DNA of 16,383 bases, taken from contig JAPOIC010000016.1 in the NCBI GenBank assembly GCA_029979145.1, positions 1-16,383 on the forward strand, written 5' to 3'. The notes beneath the pieces are model-generated. The model saw only the letters and a list, made by a program, of their open reading frames with translations, had not been told where the DNA came from and ran no database searches. Both the position numbers and the translations under genes were made by a program. Source of the DNA: Opitutaceae bacterium. Lineage in GTDB: Bacteria; Verrucomicrobiota; Verrucomicrobiia; Opitutales; Opitutaceae. Positions 1-8,059 of this stretch are shown in pieces. Each line of letters opens with the position of its first letter. Position 1 is the stretch's first letter.

Positions 1-774
1 GCCTTGGCCGACGCCGGCCTGCCCGCGGACGCCGTGCAGCTCATTCCGACCCCGGATCGCGCCGCCCTGAGCACCTTGCTCAAGCTCGATTCGCTCGTGC
101 ACTGCATCATACCCCGCGGCGGCGAGGGCCTGATCCGCTTCGTCGCGGAAAACAGCACCATCCCCGTCATCAAGCACTACACCGGCGTGTGCTTCGTCTA
201 CGTCGACAAGAACGCGGACCTCGCGATGGCGGAGAAGATTCTCGTCAACGCCAAGACCCAGCGCCCGGGCGTGTGCAACGCGGCGGAACAGCTGCTCGTG
301 CACCGCGACGTCGCCGCCAACTTCCTGCCTGCCGCCGCCTGCTCGCTCACCGCCGCGGCCGACGTCGAGCTGCGCTGCGACGAAGCCTCCGCTGCGATCC
401 TGGCCGCCGCCGGCCGGCCGCACGTCGCCGCCACGCCCGCGGACTACACCGCCGAGTTTCTCGCGCAAATCCTCGCCGTGCGGATCGTTGATTCGCTCGA
501 CGAGGCCATTGCGACCATCAACCGCGACAGCTCGGGCCACACCGAGGCCATTGTCACCGCCGACGCCGCGGCCGCGCGGAAATTCCTCACCGCCGTCGAC
601 AGCGCCGCCGTGCTGTGGAACGCCAGCACGCGGTTCAACGACGGCTTCGAGTTCGGCCTCGGCGCGGAAATCGGCATTTCCACCGACCGACTGCACGCGC
701 GCGGTCCGATGGGCCTGCGGGAACTGTGCACCTACAAATGGCTGGGCACCGGCACCGGTCAGATTCGCGCCTGA
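1..774 (+). CDS. proA: Gamma-glutamyl phosphate reductase (ProA), C-terminal part, 5' end outside window
   Basis: This is the NADPH-dependent reductase that converts gamma-glutamyl phosphate to glutamate 5-semialdehyde, the second step of proline synthesis in the cytoplasm. The reading frame is open from the first base, so the start lies upstream; about 257 codons are visible of the roughly 420 usual for the family. The aldehyde-dehydrogenase-fold nucleophile cysteine sits in the context QRPGVCNAAE (codon at 274-276). Other ProA hallmarks are PRGGEGLI, IPVIKHYTGVC and the closing RGPMGLRELCTYKW, followed by a short tail to TGA at 772-774. All catalytic-half motifs appear intact. The usual partner proB is not visible and would have to be upstream. 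Identification is secure by motif content. Confidence 0.96.
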   Translation, partial: ALADAGLPADAVQLIPTPDRAALSTLLKLDSLVHCIIPRGGEGLIRFVAENSTIPVIKHYTGVCFVYVDKNADLAMAEKILVNAKTQRPGVCNAAEQLLVHRDVAANFLPAAACSLTAAADVELRCDEASAAILAAAGRPHVAATPADYTAEFLAQILAVRIVDSLDEAIATINRDSSGHTEAIVTADAAAARKFLTAVDSAAVLWNASTRFNDGFEFGLGAEIGISTDRLHARGPMGLRELCTYKWLGTGTGQIRA

Positions 775-856
775 GTAGGTTGCGTTTGCCTCGGCGCCCG
801 GGGCCCTCCAGCATTCGCGGCAAGGAACCCAATCGCTCAGGCGCTTTCCCATCAGC

Positions 857-1444
857 ATGATCTCCCGCCGACCCATCGCTGCCCTCACGGCGACCTTGCT
901 TCTGGCCCTCACGGCATCGGCCCAGACCGCCGAGACCCCGGCCGACGAAGCCCCGGCGCGCAATACCCGCGCCGTCTCCCCCGGGGTGGCCGCCGCGCTT
1001 GCCGCCGGGATGCCGAAATACAACCCGCCGAAGCCGGTGGAAAAGGATGAGAACGGCGACCCCGTCGACCTGCGCGAGGTCGACAAACCGCGCAACCATA
1101 TCGTTCGCCTGCCTGATTACGTCGTGCAGGAGAAAAAGCCCCCGGTCTTCCGCGAGATCGACATCTACACCCAGAAGGGGTTGGGCGAGCTCGCGAAGAT
1201 GCGTTACCTGTCCGAGACCGGCCAGGCGCTGAATCGCTACACCATTCCCTTGTTTGGCATGAGCGCCGAGTCCTACGCCCTCATGCGCTACGCCGAGGAC
1301 GAACGTCTGCGCAATGTCTCCGAGTTAAACGAATCAGCGCGCGACATGAGTCTCACCGATCCGGAAAACGCCAAGGCGATTCGCGAGGCGACCCGTGACA
1401 TCTACGCACGCGGATTTGAAACCGGTTACCGCCGCAAGGAGTAA
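857..1444 (+). CDS. Secreted hypothetical protein, 195 aa
   Basis: Function not recognised. The first 23 residues form a classical signal peptide: basic MISRR, hydrophobic ALTATLLLALTA, and a likely cleavage after ASA or SAQ, so the mature protein is probably periplasmic. The mature part opens with an Ala/Pro/Glu-rich stretch, then a Lys/Pro segment (KYNPPKPVEK). A segment of the form NHIVRLPDYVVQEKKPPVFRE follows, a style I associate with small exported Opitutaceae proteins (recalled, not checked). The C-terminal third is charged and helical, with many Glu and Arg. No cysteines, lipobox or enzyme motif is seen. ATG 857 is chosen because it starts the signal peptide; there is no good Shine-Dalgarno. 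It lies 82 nt after proA and converges with the next gene 7 nt away. Confidence 0.85.
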   Translation: MISRRPIAALTATLLLALTASAQTAETPADEAPARNTRAVSPGVAAALAAGMPKYNPPKPVEKDENGDPVDLREVDKPRNHIVRLPDYVVQEKKPPVFREIDIYTQKGLGELAKMRYLSETGQALNRYTIPLFGMSAESYALMRYAEDERLRNVSELNESARDMSLTDPENAKAIREATRDIYARGFETGYRRKE

Positions 1445-1451
1445 GCGCGGT

Positions 1452-1742
1452 TCAGGCGCCGAGCAACGTCTGGGCAATCGCCTGCCACTCGTCGTCGAGC
1501 GTGCCATCAGCAACTGGTTTCCGCGCGCGGGCATACCAGTAAGCCGCGTTGCCGGCATCACCTTCCTTGCGGTGGAGGTAGGCGTGCACCCAAGCACCCT
1601 CGGCCGAGCTGTCGTCCTGCACGCACCGGTGCGCCCCGTCCCAGTAACCCGCGCCGTCGTGCCACAACCCCGCCAATGCCGGGGTGACTCCCACGGGCGG
1701 TTGGGCGGCGGTCAGCGAGGCGGCAAATTCTGCAAATGACAT
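1452..1742 (-). CDS. Small conserved protein of unknown function, 96 aa
   Basis: Function unknown, but the sequence looks like a widespread small cytoplasmic family. The core contains LAGLWHDGAGYWDGAHRCVQ, then GAWVHAYLHRKEGD and NAAYWYARA, and the end is DDEWQAIAQTLL. It is rich in Trp, His and Tyr and predicted all-helical, resembling a pair of tetratricopeptide-like helical hairpins. The start is the ATG at 1740-1742; the frame stays open upstream for hundreds of codons, but only as an antisense shadow of birA with biased composition. The gene is divergent from birA (48 nt between starts) and ends 7 nt from the convergent secreted protein. No signal peptide or membrane segment. The family resemblance is recalled from memory of similar proteins, not verified by search. 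Confidence 0.85.
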   Translation of the reverse strand: MSFAEFAASLTAAQPPVGVTPALAGLWHDGAGYWDGAHRCVQDDSSAEGAWVHAYLHRKEGDAGNAAYWYARARKPVADGTLDDEWQAIAQTLLGA

Positions 1743-1790
1743 TTGCGCCACTCTGCCCTCGCGGGTTGTAGTGGCAACGCTCCATTCCGC
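1743..1790. promoter_or_regulatory. Divergent intergenic region between the 96-aa gene and birA
   Basis: These 48 nt are the only space for the promoters of two divergent genes. A short inverted repeat GTTG-N6-CAAC lies at 1765-1778. No convincing -35/-10 pair or Shine-Dalgarno is visible, so the call rests on gene orientation alone. Confidence 0.3.
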
Positions 1791-2780
1791 ATGTCCCAGA
1801 CCGAACTCGTCATTCTCCGCGAACTCACCGGCGCGGCGCCCGATTTTGTCTCCGGTGCCGCCCTCGCGCGCCGCCTGGGCATGAGTCGCGTCGCGGTCTG
1901 GCAATACATGGAAAAACTTCGCGCTCAAGGCTTCGAGTTCGAGGGCAAGAAGTCCCAGGGCTACCGGCTCGGCAAACGCCCCGACCACCTGCACGCCACG
2001 TTCATCTCGGCGCTGTTGGAATCGCGCAAGCGCGCCTGCCCGCTCACCGTGCTCGATACCGTCGACAGCACCAACGACGAAGCCGCCCGCCAGCTTGCCG
2101 CCGGCCGGCCCGCGCCCTTCGTCGTGCTGGCGCGCGAACAGACGCGCGGACGCGGCCGTTTCGGCCGCACCTGGGTCAGCGGCGACCACGGCAACCTCTA
2201 CGTCAGCTTCGGCTTCCGGCCGCATGTCAGCCCGCAGCGCATGCCCACGTTCACGCTGTGGATGGGCGTCAGCATCTGCGAACTCGTCAGCACGCTCACC
2301 GGCGTGACCGCCGGACTGAAATGGCCCAACGACATCGTCTTCGACGGCCGCAAGGCCGGCGGCATGCTCACCGAGGCCCGCATCGACTCCGACCAAATGC
2401 GCGACCTCGTCTTCGGGCTCGGCCTCAACGTCAACCAACCTGCGGGCAGCTGGCCCAACGACCTCGCCCGCCGCGCCACCTCGCTCGCCGCCGAGGCCGG
2501 CAAGGCGATCGACTTGAATCATTTCGCCGCGGCGCTCATCGGCCGCGTGCTCCTAGCCTACAACCAGTTCATCGCCGGCGCCCACGAGGCCCTGCTCTTG
2601 GACTCATGGGGGCGCCACGACTCCCTGCGTGACCGCCCCGTCGCCGTCCTCAACGGCACCCAGCGTATCGAGGGCACCGCCGCCGGCATCGACGCCCAAG
2701 GCTCGCTCCTGCTGCGCGACAAACGGGGTCGGATGCAACGATTTAGCGCCGGCGAAGTCACACTCGAGAAAGTGGGTTGA
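1791..2780 (+). CDS. birA: Biotin--[acetyl-CoA-carboxylase] ligase / biotin operon repressor BirA
   Basis: The enzyme activates biotin to biotinyl-5'-AMP and attaches it to the biotin carboxyl carrier protein. At 329 aa it matches the long, bifunctional (E. coli-type) class. Residues about 5-60 form a winged helix (SGAALARRLGMSRVAVWQYM) that could bind DNA. The catalytic domain has STNDEA (93-98), the biotinyl-AMP loop RGRGRFGR (119-126), KWPND (177-181), KAGGML (188-193) and GLNVN (211-215). The C-terminal SH3-like domain is present (about 281-326). ATG 1791 is chosen because MSQTELVILREL begins the winged helix; an in-frame ATG at 1743 would add 16 residues of unlikely sequence. No biotin synthesis genes are in view, so repressor function is a family inference. 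The next gene starts 37 nt downstream on the same strand. Confidence 0.96.
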   Translation: MSQTELVILRELTGAAPDFVSGAALARRLGMSRVAVWQYMEKLRAQGFEFEGKKSQGYRLGKRPDHLHATFISALLESRKRACPLTVLDTVDSTNDEAARQLAAGRPAPFVVLAREQTRGRGRFGRTWVSGDHGNLYVSFGFRPHVSPQRMPTFTLWMGVSICELVSTLTGVTAGLKWPNDIVFDGRKAGGMLTEARIDSDQMRDLVFGLGLNVNQPAGSWPNDLARRATSLAAEAGKAIDLNHFAAALIGRVLLAYNQFIAGAHEALLLDSWGRHDSLRDRPVAVLNGTQRIEGTAAGIDAQGSLLLRDKRGRMQRFSAGEVTLEKVG

Positions 2781-2817
2781 GCTTCCGCCGCCCCCGTCCA
2801 GCATCACTTCCTCCTCC

Positions 2818-3807
2818 ATGTCCGAACCCGTCCCCGCCATCGAAGTCGCCGACCTCGTGAAGTCCTACGCAGGCCTCCCGGCGGTGAACGGCATCAGCTT
2901 CACCCTGCGGCGCGGCGAGATTTTGGGGTTTCTCGGGCCCAACGGCGCCGGCAAGTCCACCACGATGCGCATTCTCACGGGCTACCTGCCCGCGACTTCG
3001 GGGCGCGTCGCCATCTGCGGCAAACCGGTCGCCTCGCAACCGGACGCGGTCAAACGCCTCATCGGCTACATGCCGGAAAACAACCCGCTGCCGGACGACA
3101 TGCGGGTTTCGGAATACCTTTATTTTCGCGGCCGGCTGAAGGAGATCCCGCGCTCCAAGCTCGGACCGCGCATCGATGAGGTGCTCGAGCTCTGCGATCT
3201 GAAACGCGTCCGGCACAAGATTATTGGCAAACTCTCCAAGGGCTTCCGCCAGCGCGTCGGCATCGCCGAGGCCATTCTCGCCGAGCCGCCGGTCATCATC
3301 ATGGACGAGCCGACGATCGGCCTCGACCCGCATCAGATCCTCATCGTCCGCGACCTCATCGCCAGCCTGCGCGGGCGCATGACCGTCATCATCTCCAGCC
3401 ACATCCTGCCCGAGATCGAGGTGACCTGTGATCGGGTGCTCATCATCAACCAAGGCCGCATCGTCGCGCAAGGCACCCCCGCCGAGCTGCGCCGCACGGT
3501 GCTCGGGCATTCCTCTTACGCCTTGGAGGCCGCCGGAGATCTCGCGCGCGTCGCCGAAATTCTCACCGCCACCGAAGCAACCCTGAAGGTGAAGGAAACC
3601 GGCGAACCCGACGCGGCCGGCTTTCGCACCTACCTGCTCACCACCCGCTGCGACGACGACCTTGGTGAATCCCTGCTGGCGAGTTTCGCCGCCGCCGGCC
3701 TGCGTGTGCGCGCGCTCAGCCGCGCCCAGCCCACGTTGGAGGACGTGTTTCTCGCCGCCACGCGCCGCAGCTGGGATGTCACCGCCGAGGAGCTCAAACC
3801 CGCCTGA
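2818..3807 (+). CDS. ABC transporter ATP-binding protein, GldA-like
   Basis: ATPase subunit, 329 aa, that would power the membrane protein encoded immediately downstream. Walker A is GPNGAGKST (40-48), the signature is LSKGFRQR (139-146), Walker B is VIIMDEP (159-165) and the switch histidine is in SSH (193-195). The Q-loop position reads YMPENNP, with Glu instead of Gln at residue 87, as I recall for the GldA-like subfamily. A C-terminal extension of about 100 residues follows the core domain, as in ABC-2 type exporters. ATG 2818 is chosen because MSEPVPAIEVADLVKSY starts the first beta strand; the frame is open upstream inside the birA 3' end but that sequence is not family-like. TGA ends 2 nt before the permease start. 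The gene is related to the gliding-motility gldA, but that role should not be assumed here. Confidence 0.93.
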   Translation: MSEPVPAIEVADLVKSYAGLPAVNGISFTLRRGEILGFLGPNGAGKSTTMRILTGYLPATSGRVAICGKPVASQPDAVKRLIGYMPENNPLPDDMRVSEYLYFRGRLKEIPRSKLGPRIDEVLELCDLKRVRHKIIGKLSKGFRQRVGIAEAILAEPPVIIMDEPTIGLDPHQILIVRDLIASLRGRMTVIISSHILPEIEVTCDRVLIINQGRIVAQGTPAELRRTVLGHSSYALEAAGDLARVAEILTATEATLKVKETGEPDAAGFRTYLLTTRCDDDLGESLLASFAAAGLRVRALSRAQPTLEDVFLAATRRSWDVTAEELKPA

Positions 3808-3809
3808 CC

Positions 3810-4571
3810 ATGCGCCATTTCTTCACCTTGCTCAGCCATGAAGTCCGCATGCTGCTCGTCAACCCGAGCACCTACATCGCGGCCACGCTGTTCCTCGCGG
3901 TCATGGGGTTTTTCTTCACCGGCATCTTGCAGGACTACAGCCGCGCCGCGCAGGAGGTCTCGCCCGCCCACGTGTTCTTCCAGGTGTTCTGGTTTCCGGT
4001 GCTTTTCATGGTGCCGCTGCTCACGATGAAGTGCCTCGCCGAGGAACGTCGCCTCGGAACCATCGAGACCCTGCTCACCACGCCCGTGACCACCACCGAA
4101 GTCGTGCTCGGCAAGTATTTCGCCGCCTACTTGCTCTACATGGCGCTATGGGCCTCAACCGGCGGGTTCTTCTACATCCTGCACCGGTTCGCCGGTGACG
4201 CCCGTTTTCTCGACCCCGGTCCGCTCATCGGCGGCTACACCTTCATCACCGTCTCCGGCCTGCTCTTCATCGGCATCGGTGTCTTCGCCAGCTCGCTGTC
4301 CCGCAACCAGGCCGTCGCCGGCATCCTCGGCTTCACCCTCCTCTTCGCGCTCATCTTCGGCCTGGGCTTCCTGCAGAGCGCCACCTGGCTTGACCGCGAC
4401 GTGCTGCACCCGGCGCGCGAAATCGTGAACTACGCGCAGATCATCCAGCATCGCGAGGACTTCACCCGTGGCATTGTCGACACCCGCCAACTGCTGTTCT
4501 ACCTCAGCGGCACCGTGCTCGCGCTGATCTTCAGCATCCTGAGCGTCGAGGCCAAGCTGCTGCACAACTGA
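3810..4571 (+). CDS. ABC-2 type permease, GldF-like
   Basis: Inner-membrane permease of 253 aa with six predicted hydrophobic segments (about 21-40, 55-73, 103-124, 139-160, 168-189 and 227-247). Between the second and third segments is the coupling motif EERRLGTIETLLTTPVT (78-94), characteristic of this permease group and the site where such proteins usually meet the ATPase. Its start is 2 nt after the ATPase stop, and its own stop is 2 nt before the next ATG, so translation of all three is probably coupled. With the flanking genes it forms a GldA-F-G-like set. The transported substrate cannot be told from sequence. Confidence 0.92.
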   Translation: MRHFFTLLSHEVRMLLVNPSTYIAATLFLAVMGFFFTGILQDYSRAAQEVSPAHVFFQVFWFPVLFMVPLLTMKCLAEERRLGTIETLLTTPVTTTEVVLGKYFAAYLLYMALWASTGGFFYILHRFAGDARFLDPGPLIGGYTFITVSGLLFIGIGVFASSLSRNQAVAGILGFTLLFALIFGLGFLQSATWLDRDVLHPAREIVNYAQIIQHREDFTRGIVDTRQLLFYLSGTVLALIFSILSVEAKLLHN

Positions 4572-4573
4572 CC

Positions 4574-6067
4574 ATGTTTTCGCCCGACAGCTTTCGCACC
4601 GCCCGCTGGATCCGCACGTGCAACCTCGTGCTGCAGGCCGTGCTGTTCCTGACCCTCTTCGGCGGGCTCAACTACCTCGCGCGCAACCACGCCTGGCGCT
4701 TCGACCTGACCGCCCATCAGCGCTATTCGTTGTCGCCCGAGACCAAGTCCTACCTTCTCAACCTGCAGCGCCCGGTCCGCATCGTGGTCACGCTCACCGA
4801 GACCGACGAAGACGCCGACATCGCCCAAGCCTACCGCGACCTGCGCGGCGTGCTCGGCGAATACCGCTATGTCGCCGAGGCCAATCCCAACGGCCCGATT
4901 TCCGTCGAGTTCATTGACGTCTACCAGCAACGGCGCGAGGCCGACCAACTCGGCATCGACCAGCCGAATATTGTCCTCCTCATCTGCGGCGACCAGCGCC
5001 AGCAGGTTTCCCTCGCCGAACTCTATGGCGTGAAGGATCGCGAGAAAACCGACTTCCGCGGCGAACAGGCGCTGACCGCCGCCATCCTCAGCGTCTCCAA
5101 TCCCGAGCGCAAAAAGATCTACTTCCTCACCGGCCACGGCGAATTGCGACCCGACGATGTGGATGCCGCCCGAGGTCTCTCCGCGCTCAACGACGAGCTG
5201 CGCCTGCGCAACTTCGCGGTGGATTTCCTCCAGCTCAGCACCGCGCGCACCGTGCCGGAGGACGCCGACCTCGTCATCGCCGCCGCCCCGCAGGGCCGCT
5301 ACGATGCGTTTGAACAGGAGCAGCTGCGCGAATACCTCAACAAACGCGAGGGGCGGCTTATCGTGCTCCTCACGCCCGGCATGGCCCATGGCCTGGACGA
5401 CCTGTTCTACGACTGGGGCGTGCTCGCCGACGACGTGGTGATCTACGACACGGACCCAGCGAGCTTCGCCGACAACGGCGACCTCATCATCCGCAATTTT
5501 CAGGCCCACCCCATCACGCAGACCCTGCTCGACTACAAAGTCCCGCTGCGGCTCGGCCTCTGCCGCAGCGTGCGACCGGATCCGGGCCGGGCCGACGGCA
5601 GCGGCTTGGAAGTGTCGGTGCTCGCCGCCACGTCCACCACCGCGTGGGGCGAAGTCAGCTACCGCCAGCGCCGGCTGCCGGAATACGATCGCGGCGTCGA
5701 CCTGAAGGGCCTGCCCAACCTCCCGCCGGCGAACCGCCTCGGCGTCATCACCGTCTCCGAGCGCGTGCAGGTGCGCAACAACCTGCCCTTCAGCGTACGC
5801 AGCGGCCGCCTCGTCGTCATCGGCACCGATGACCTCGTCGCCAACTACCGCATCGCCAGCCCGGGCAACCAAAACCTTTTCCTCAACGCCGTGAACTGGG
5901 CCATCGACCGCGACACCCAGCTCAACATCCCCGCCCGGCCCATCGAGCGCTTCCAGCTCTCGCTCAGCCAGGCCGAGCTCCTCAAGCTCCGCTACAGCCT
6001 GATCTTCGCCCTGCCGATCGCCGCGGCGTTCCTCGGGCTCTTCGTCTACTGGTCCCGCCGCAACTAG
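4574..6067 (+). CDS. GldG-like ABC auxiliary protein (membrane-anchored, periplasmic)
   Basis: 497-aa protein with a membrane segment near each end (about 17-37 and 474-493) and a large domain between them, expected to lie in the periplasm. The family motif RFDLTAHQRYSLSPET (42-57) follows the first membrane segment. TGHGE (186-190) sits in an alpha/beta region of the sort found in the ABC_transp_aux/GldG family, preceded by FRGEQALTAAI (161-171). The length suits a stand-alone GldG homologue rather than a fusion with the permease, as occurs in some bacteria. It starts 2 nt after the permease and ends 9 nt before the DUF4340 gene. Its probable role is as an accessory or substrate-binding part of the exporter. 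No catalytic site is evident. Confidence 0.9.
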   Translation: MFSPDSFRTARWIRTCNLVLQAVLFLTLFGGLNYLARNHAWRFDLTAHQRYSLSPETKSYLLNLQRPVRIVVTLTETDEDADIAQAYRDLRGVLGEYRYVAEANPNGPISVEFIDVYQQRREADQLGIDQPNIVLLICGDQRQQVSLAELYGVKDREKTDFRGEQALTAAILSVSNPERKKIYFLTGHGELRPDDVDAARGLSALNDELRLRNFAVDFLQLSTARTVPEDADLVIAAAPQGRYDAFEQEQLREYLNKREGRLIVLLTPGMAHGLDDLFYDWGVLADDVVIYDTDPASFADNGDLIIRNFQAHPITQTLLDYKVPLRLGLCRSVRPDPGRADGSGLEVSVLAATSTTAWGEVSYRQRRLPEYDRGVDLKGLPNLPPANRLGVITVSERVQVRNNLPFSVRSGRLVVIGTDDLVANYRIASPGNQNLFLNAVNWAIDRDTQLNIPARPIERFQLSLSQAELLKLRYSLIFALPIAAAFLGLFVYWSRRN

Positions 6068-6069
6068 GA
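6066..6069 (+). promoter_or_regulatory. Ribosome binding site of the DUF4340 gene
   Basis: AGGA lies 7 nt before the ATG at 6077 and overlaps the TAG stop of the GldG-like gene, so termination and reinitiation can be linked. It supports the ATG at 6077. Confidence 0.55.
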
Positions 6070-6076
6070 TCCCGCC

Positions 6077-8020
6077 ATGCGCACCAAAGTCACCCTCGTC
6101 CTCGTCTTCCTCAACGTCGCGCTTTTTTTCTTCATCTTCAAATTCGAGCGCGGCTGGCGCACGGATGCCGTCGCCCTCGAGGCCCGCCGTCGCGTGCTCG
6201 GCGCGGAGACCGCCGACATCCAGGGTTTGCGCATCACCGGGCCCGGCCTTGCCCCGATCGCACTCCAGCGCGCCGGCGACAGTTGGTCCCTGACCGAGCC
6301 GATCGAGTGGCCCGCCAATCCCCACGCCGTCAACCGCATCATCAACGAGCTGCAATTCCTCGAACACGAAACGAGCTTCAGCGTCGCGGATCTGGAAAAA
6401 AACAAACAGTCGCTCGCCGACTACGGGCTCGCCGAGCCGCGCCTCACCCTTGCGTTCACCACCGGCTCAAACGAGGCGCCGGTCACGCTGGAAATCGGCG
6501 ACGAGACCAAGGTCGGCAACCGCCTCTACATCCTCTCGCCCGACCGCCAGCGCGTCCACGTCGTCAACCTCAGTCTCGCCCGCAGCCTGAACCTGCCGGT
6601 GGAGGACCTCCGTGCCGACAACGTCTTCTCCATCCCGGTTTTCGAGGCCCGCTCACTCGCGCTGCAGAATCCCGCCAATCTCCGCGTGCGCATCCGCCGC
6701 GACGGCAACCGCTGGGCCTTCGAGGCGCCGATCATCGCGCGGGCAAGCAAGACCGCCGTCGAGCTGACCATCAACGCGCTCAACTCCCTGCGCGTGCAAA
6801 AATTCATTCCGGCCGGCTCCACCCCGGAAAATCCCGCGGTCTACACCGGCCTCCGCATCACGCTCGAGGGCAATAACCGCCGTGAAACCCTGATCCTCGG
6901 CGCCGAAATCGGTGCGACCGCCATCGCCACCGATGCCGGCGCCGCCCCCGCGCAGCGCGCCGATGTCGAGTTCAACGCCACGCTGGAGGGCAAGGCCACG
7001 GCGTTCACCGTCAGCGTGCCCGCCGCCCTCGTGGACGCCCTGCGCAATGCGCAGGAGATTCTGCGCGAAACCCGCATCCTCGACTTCGACGCCGGCAACG
7101 TCACCGCCGTCACGCTGGCCGCGCCCAATCAACCCGATCTCACGCTGCAGCAACTTGAGACCGGCGCACAGGGGGCCGGCACCTGGCAGGTCGTGCGCCG
7201 GAGCGGCCAGCAGAGCCCGCAATTGCTGCCCGCCGCCGCCGAGTCCGTGCGCCAGCTCATTGACACCCTGCGCCGCCTCTCGGCGGAAAAATTCGTCAGC
7301 GATGCCCCCAGCGACGCCGACCTCGAGGCCTGGGGCTTCAACCGACCGGAGCGCGAAATCACCCTGACATTCGCCGCCGGCGGCACGACCAGCACCGCTA
7401 CGCTGCAAATCGGTCTGCCCACCACGCGCGATGGTCACGCCTATGCGCGCCTCGGCAGCGCCCGGTTTGTTTACCAGATTGACGAGGCCCTCGTCGCCCG
7501 CACCGCCCCCGACCCGCTCGCCTACCGGCAGCGCCTCCTGCGCGAACTGCCCGACACGGCCCGGTTCACCGCGCTGAAGATCACCGACCTCGCCGACAAT
7601 TCCGTCATTCTCGACCACCCGCTCGATACCCCGACCGCCGCGGAACAAACCGTGTTGGCCAGTCTGCGCCGCCTGGAGGCGAAGCGACTCGTGCGGGATG
7701 GTTTCCCGCCGACGTTCTTTGCCGGCGGCATTGACCGCCGCTGGCGTTGGCGCATCGACGCCACCGTGATGCTGCCCGGCGGCAGTGGCGAGCAGACCGA
7801 GACCCAATCGCTAATGCTCACCGAACGCGTCGGCGGCGATCTGCAATATGCCGGTTCCCCCGAGCTCGGCGTGGTCTTCACCGTCAACCAGGACTTCCTC
7901 GACGCACTGTGGCAGCTGACCTACGGCAGCAAGGATCCCGGCGCAGACGTCGCGACCGACCCAGCCGCCGAATCCACCGCCTCCGCGGCGCCCGCCCCCA
8001 CCCCGACCGCGCAACCCTGA
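6077..8020 (+). CDS. DUF4340 domain-containing membrane-anchored protein with repeated modules
   Basis: 647 aa with an N-terminal membrane anchor (about 5-22) and the rest predicted periplasmic. The DUF4340 pattern is clear in residues 47-185: a Trp in DSWSLTEP, a helix NRIINELQFLEHE, then DYGLAEPRLTLAF and a strand-rich section. The pattern appears again at about 188-337 (NRWAFEAP, then TINALNSLRVQKF) and 341-490 (GTWQVVRR, then LIDTLRRLSAEKF and WGFNRPEREITLTF). A weaker copy is at about 495-617 (VLASLRRLEAKRL, no leading Trp). The C-terminal tail is low-complexity Ala/Pro/Thr. DUF4340 genes often follow GldG-like genes, as here. The function is not established; a structural or substrate-guiding role with the exporter is inferred from position. 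The domain call is firm, the copy number is by eye. Confidence 0.88.
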   Translation: MRTKVTLVLVFLNVALFFFIFKFERGWRTDAVALEARRRVLGAETADIQGLRITGPGLAPIALQRAGDSWSLTEPIEWPANPHAVNRIINELQFLEHETSFSVADLEKNKQSLADYGLAEPRLTLAFTTGSNEAPVTLEIGDETKVGNRLYILSPDRQRVHVVNLSLARSLNLPVEDLRADNVFSIPVFEARSLALQNPANLRVRIRRDGNRWAFEAPIIARASKTAVELTINALNSLRVQKFIPAGSTPENPAVYTGLRITLEGNNRRETLILGAEIGATAIATDAGAAPAQRADVEFNATLEGKATAFTVSVPAALVDALRNAQEILRETRILDFDAGNVTAVTLAAPNQPDLTLQQLETGAQGAGTWQVVRRSGQQSPQLLPAAAESVRQLIDTLRRLSAEKFVSDAPSDADLEAWGFNRPEREITLTFAAGGTTSTATLQIGLPTTRDGHAYARLGSARFVYQIDEALVARTAPDPLAYRQRLLRELPDTARFTALKITDLADNSVILDHPLDTPTAAEQTVLASLRRLEAKRLVRDGFPPTFFAGGIDRRWRWRIDATVMLPGGSGEQTETQSLMLTERVGGDLQYAGSPELGVVFTVNQDFLDALWQLTYGSKDPGADVATDPAAESTASAAPAPTPTAQP

Positions 8021-8059
8021 TCCCATGCCGCGCGGAACCGCCCCAGGCCGGAACCGGAC

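Noticed and set aside
1765..1778. GTTG-N6-CAAC as a BirA operator
   Set aside because: Too short and unlike the long two-half-site operators known for BirA; expected by chance at this length.
1743..2522. Upstream extension of the 96-aa minus-strand gene to 356 codons
   Set aside because: The added part is antisense to birA and has shadow-like composition; the ATG at 1740-1742 starts the recognisable protein.
4499..6367. 622-codon open frame on the minus strand
   Set aside because: It is antisense to the GldG-like and DUF4340 genes, very rich in Gly, Glu, Asp and Val, and lacks any domain pattern; an effect of high-GC codon bias. The same applies to minus frames at 2758-3510, 6653-7807, 7811-9175 and 9860-10744.
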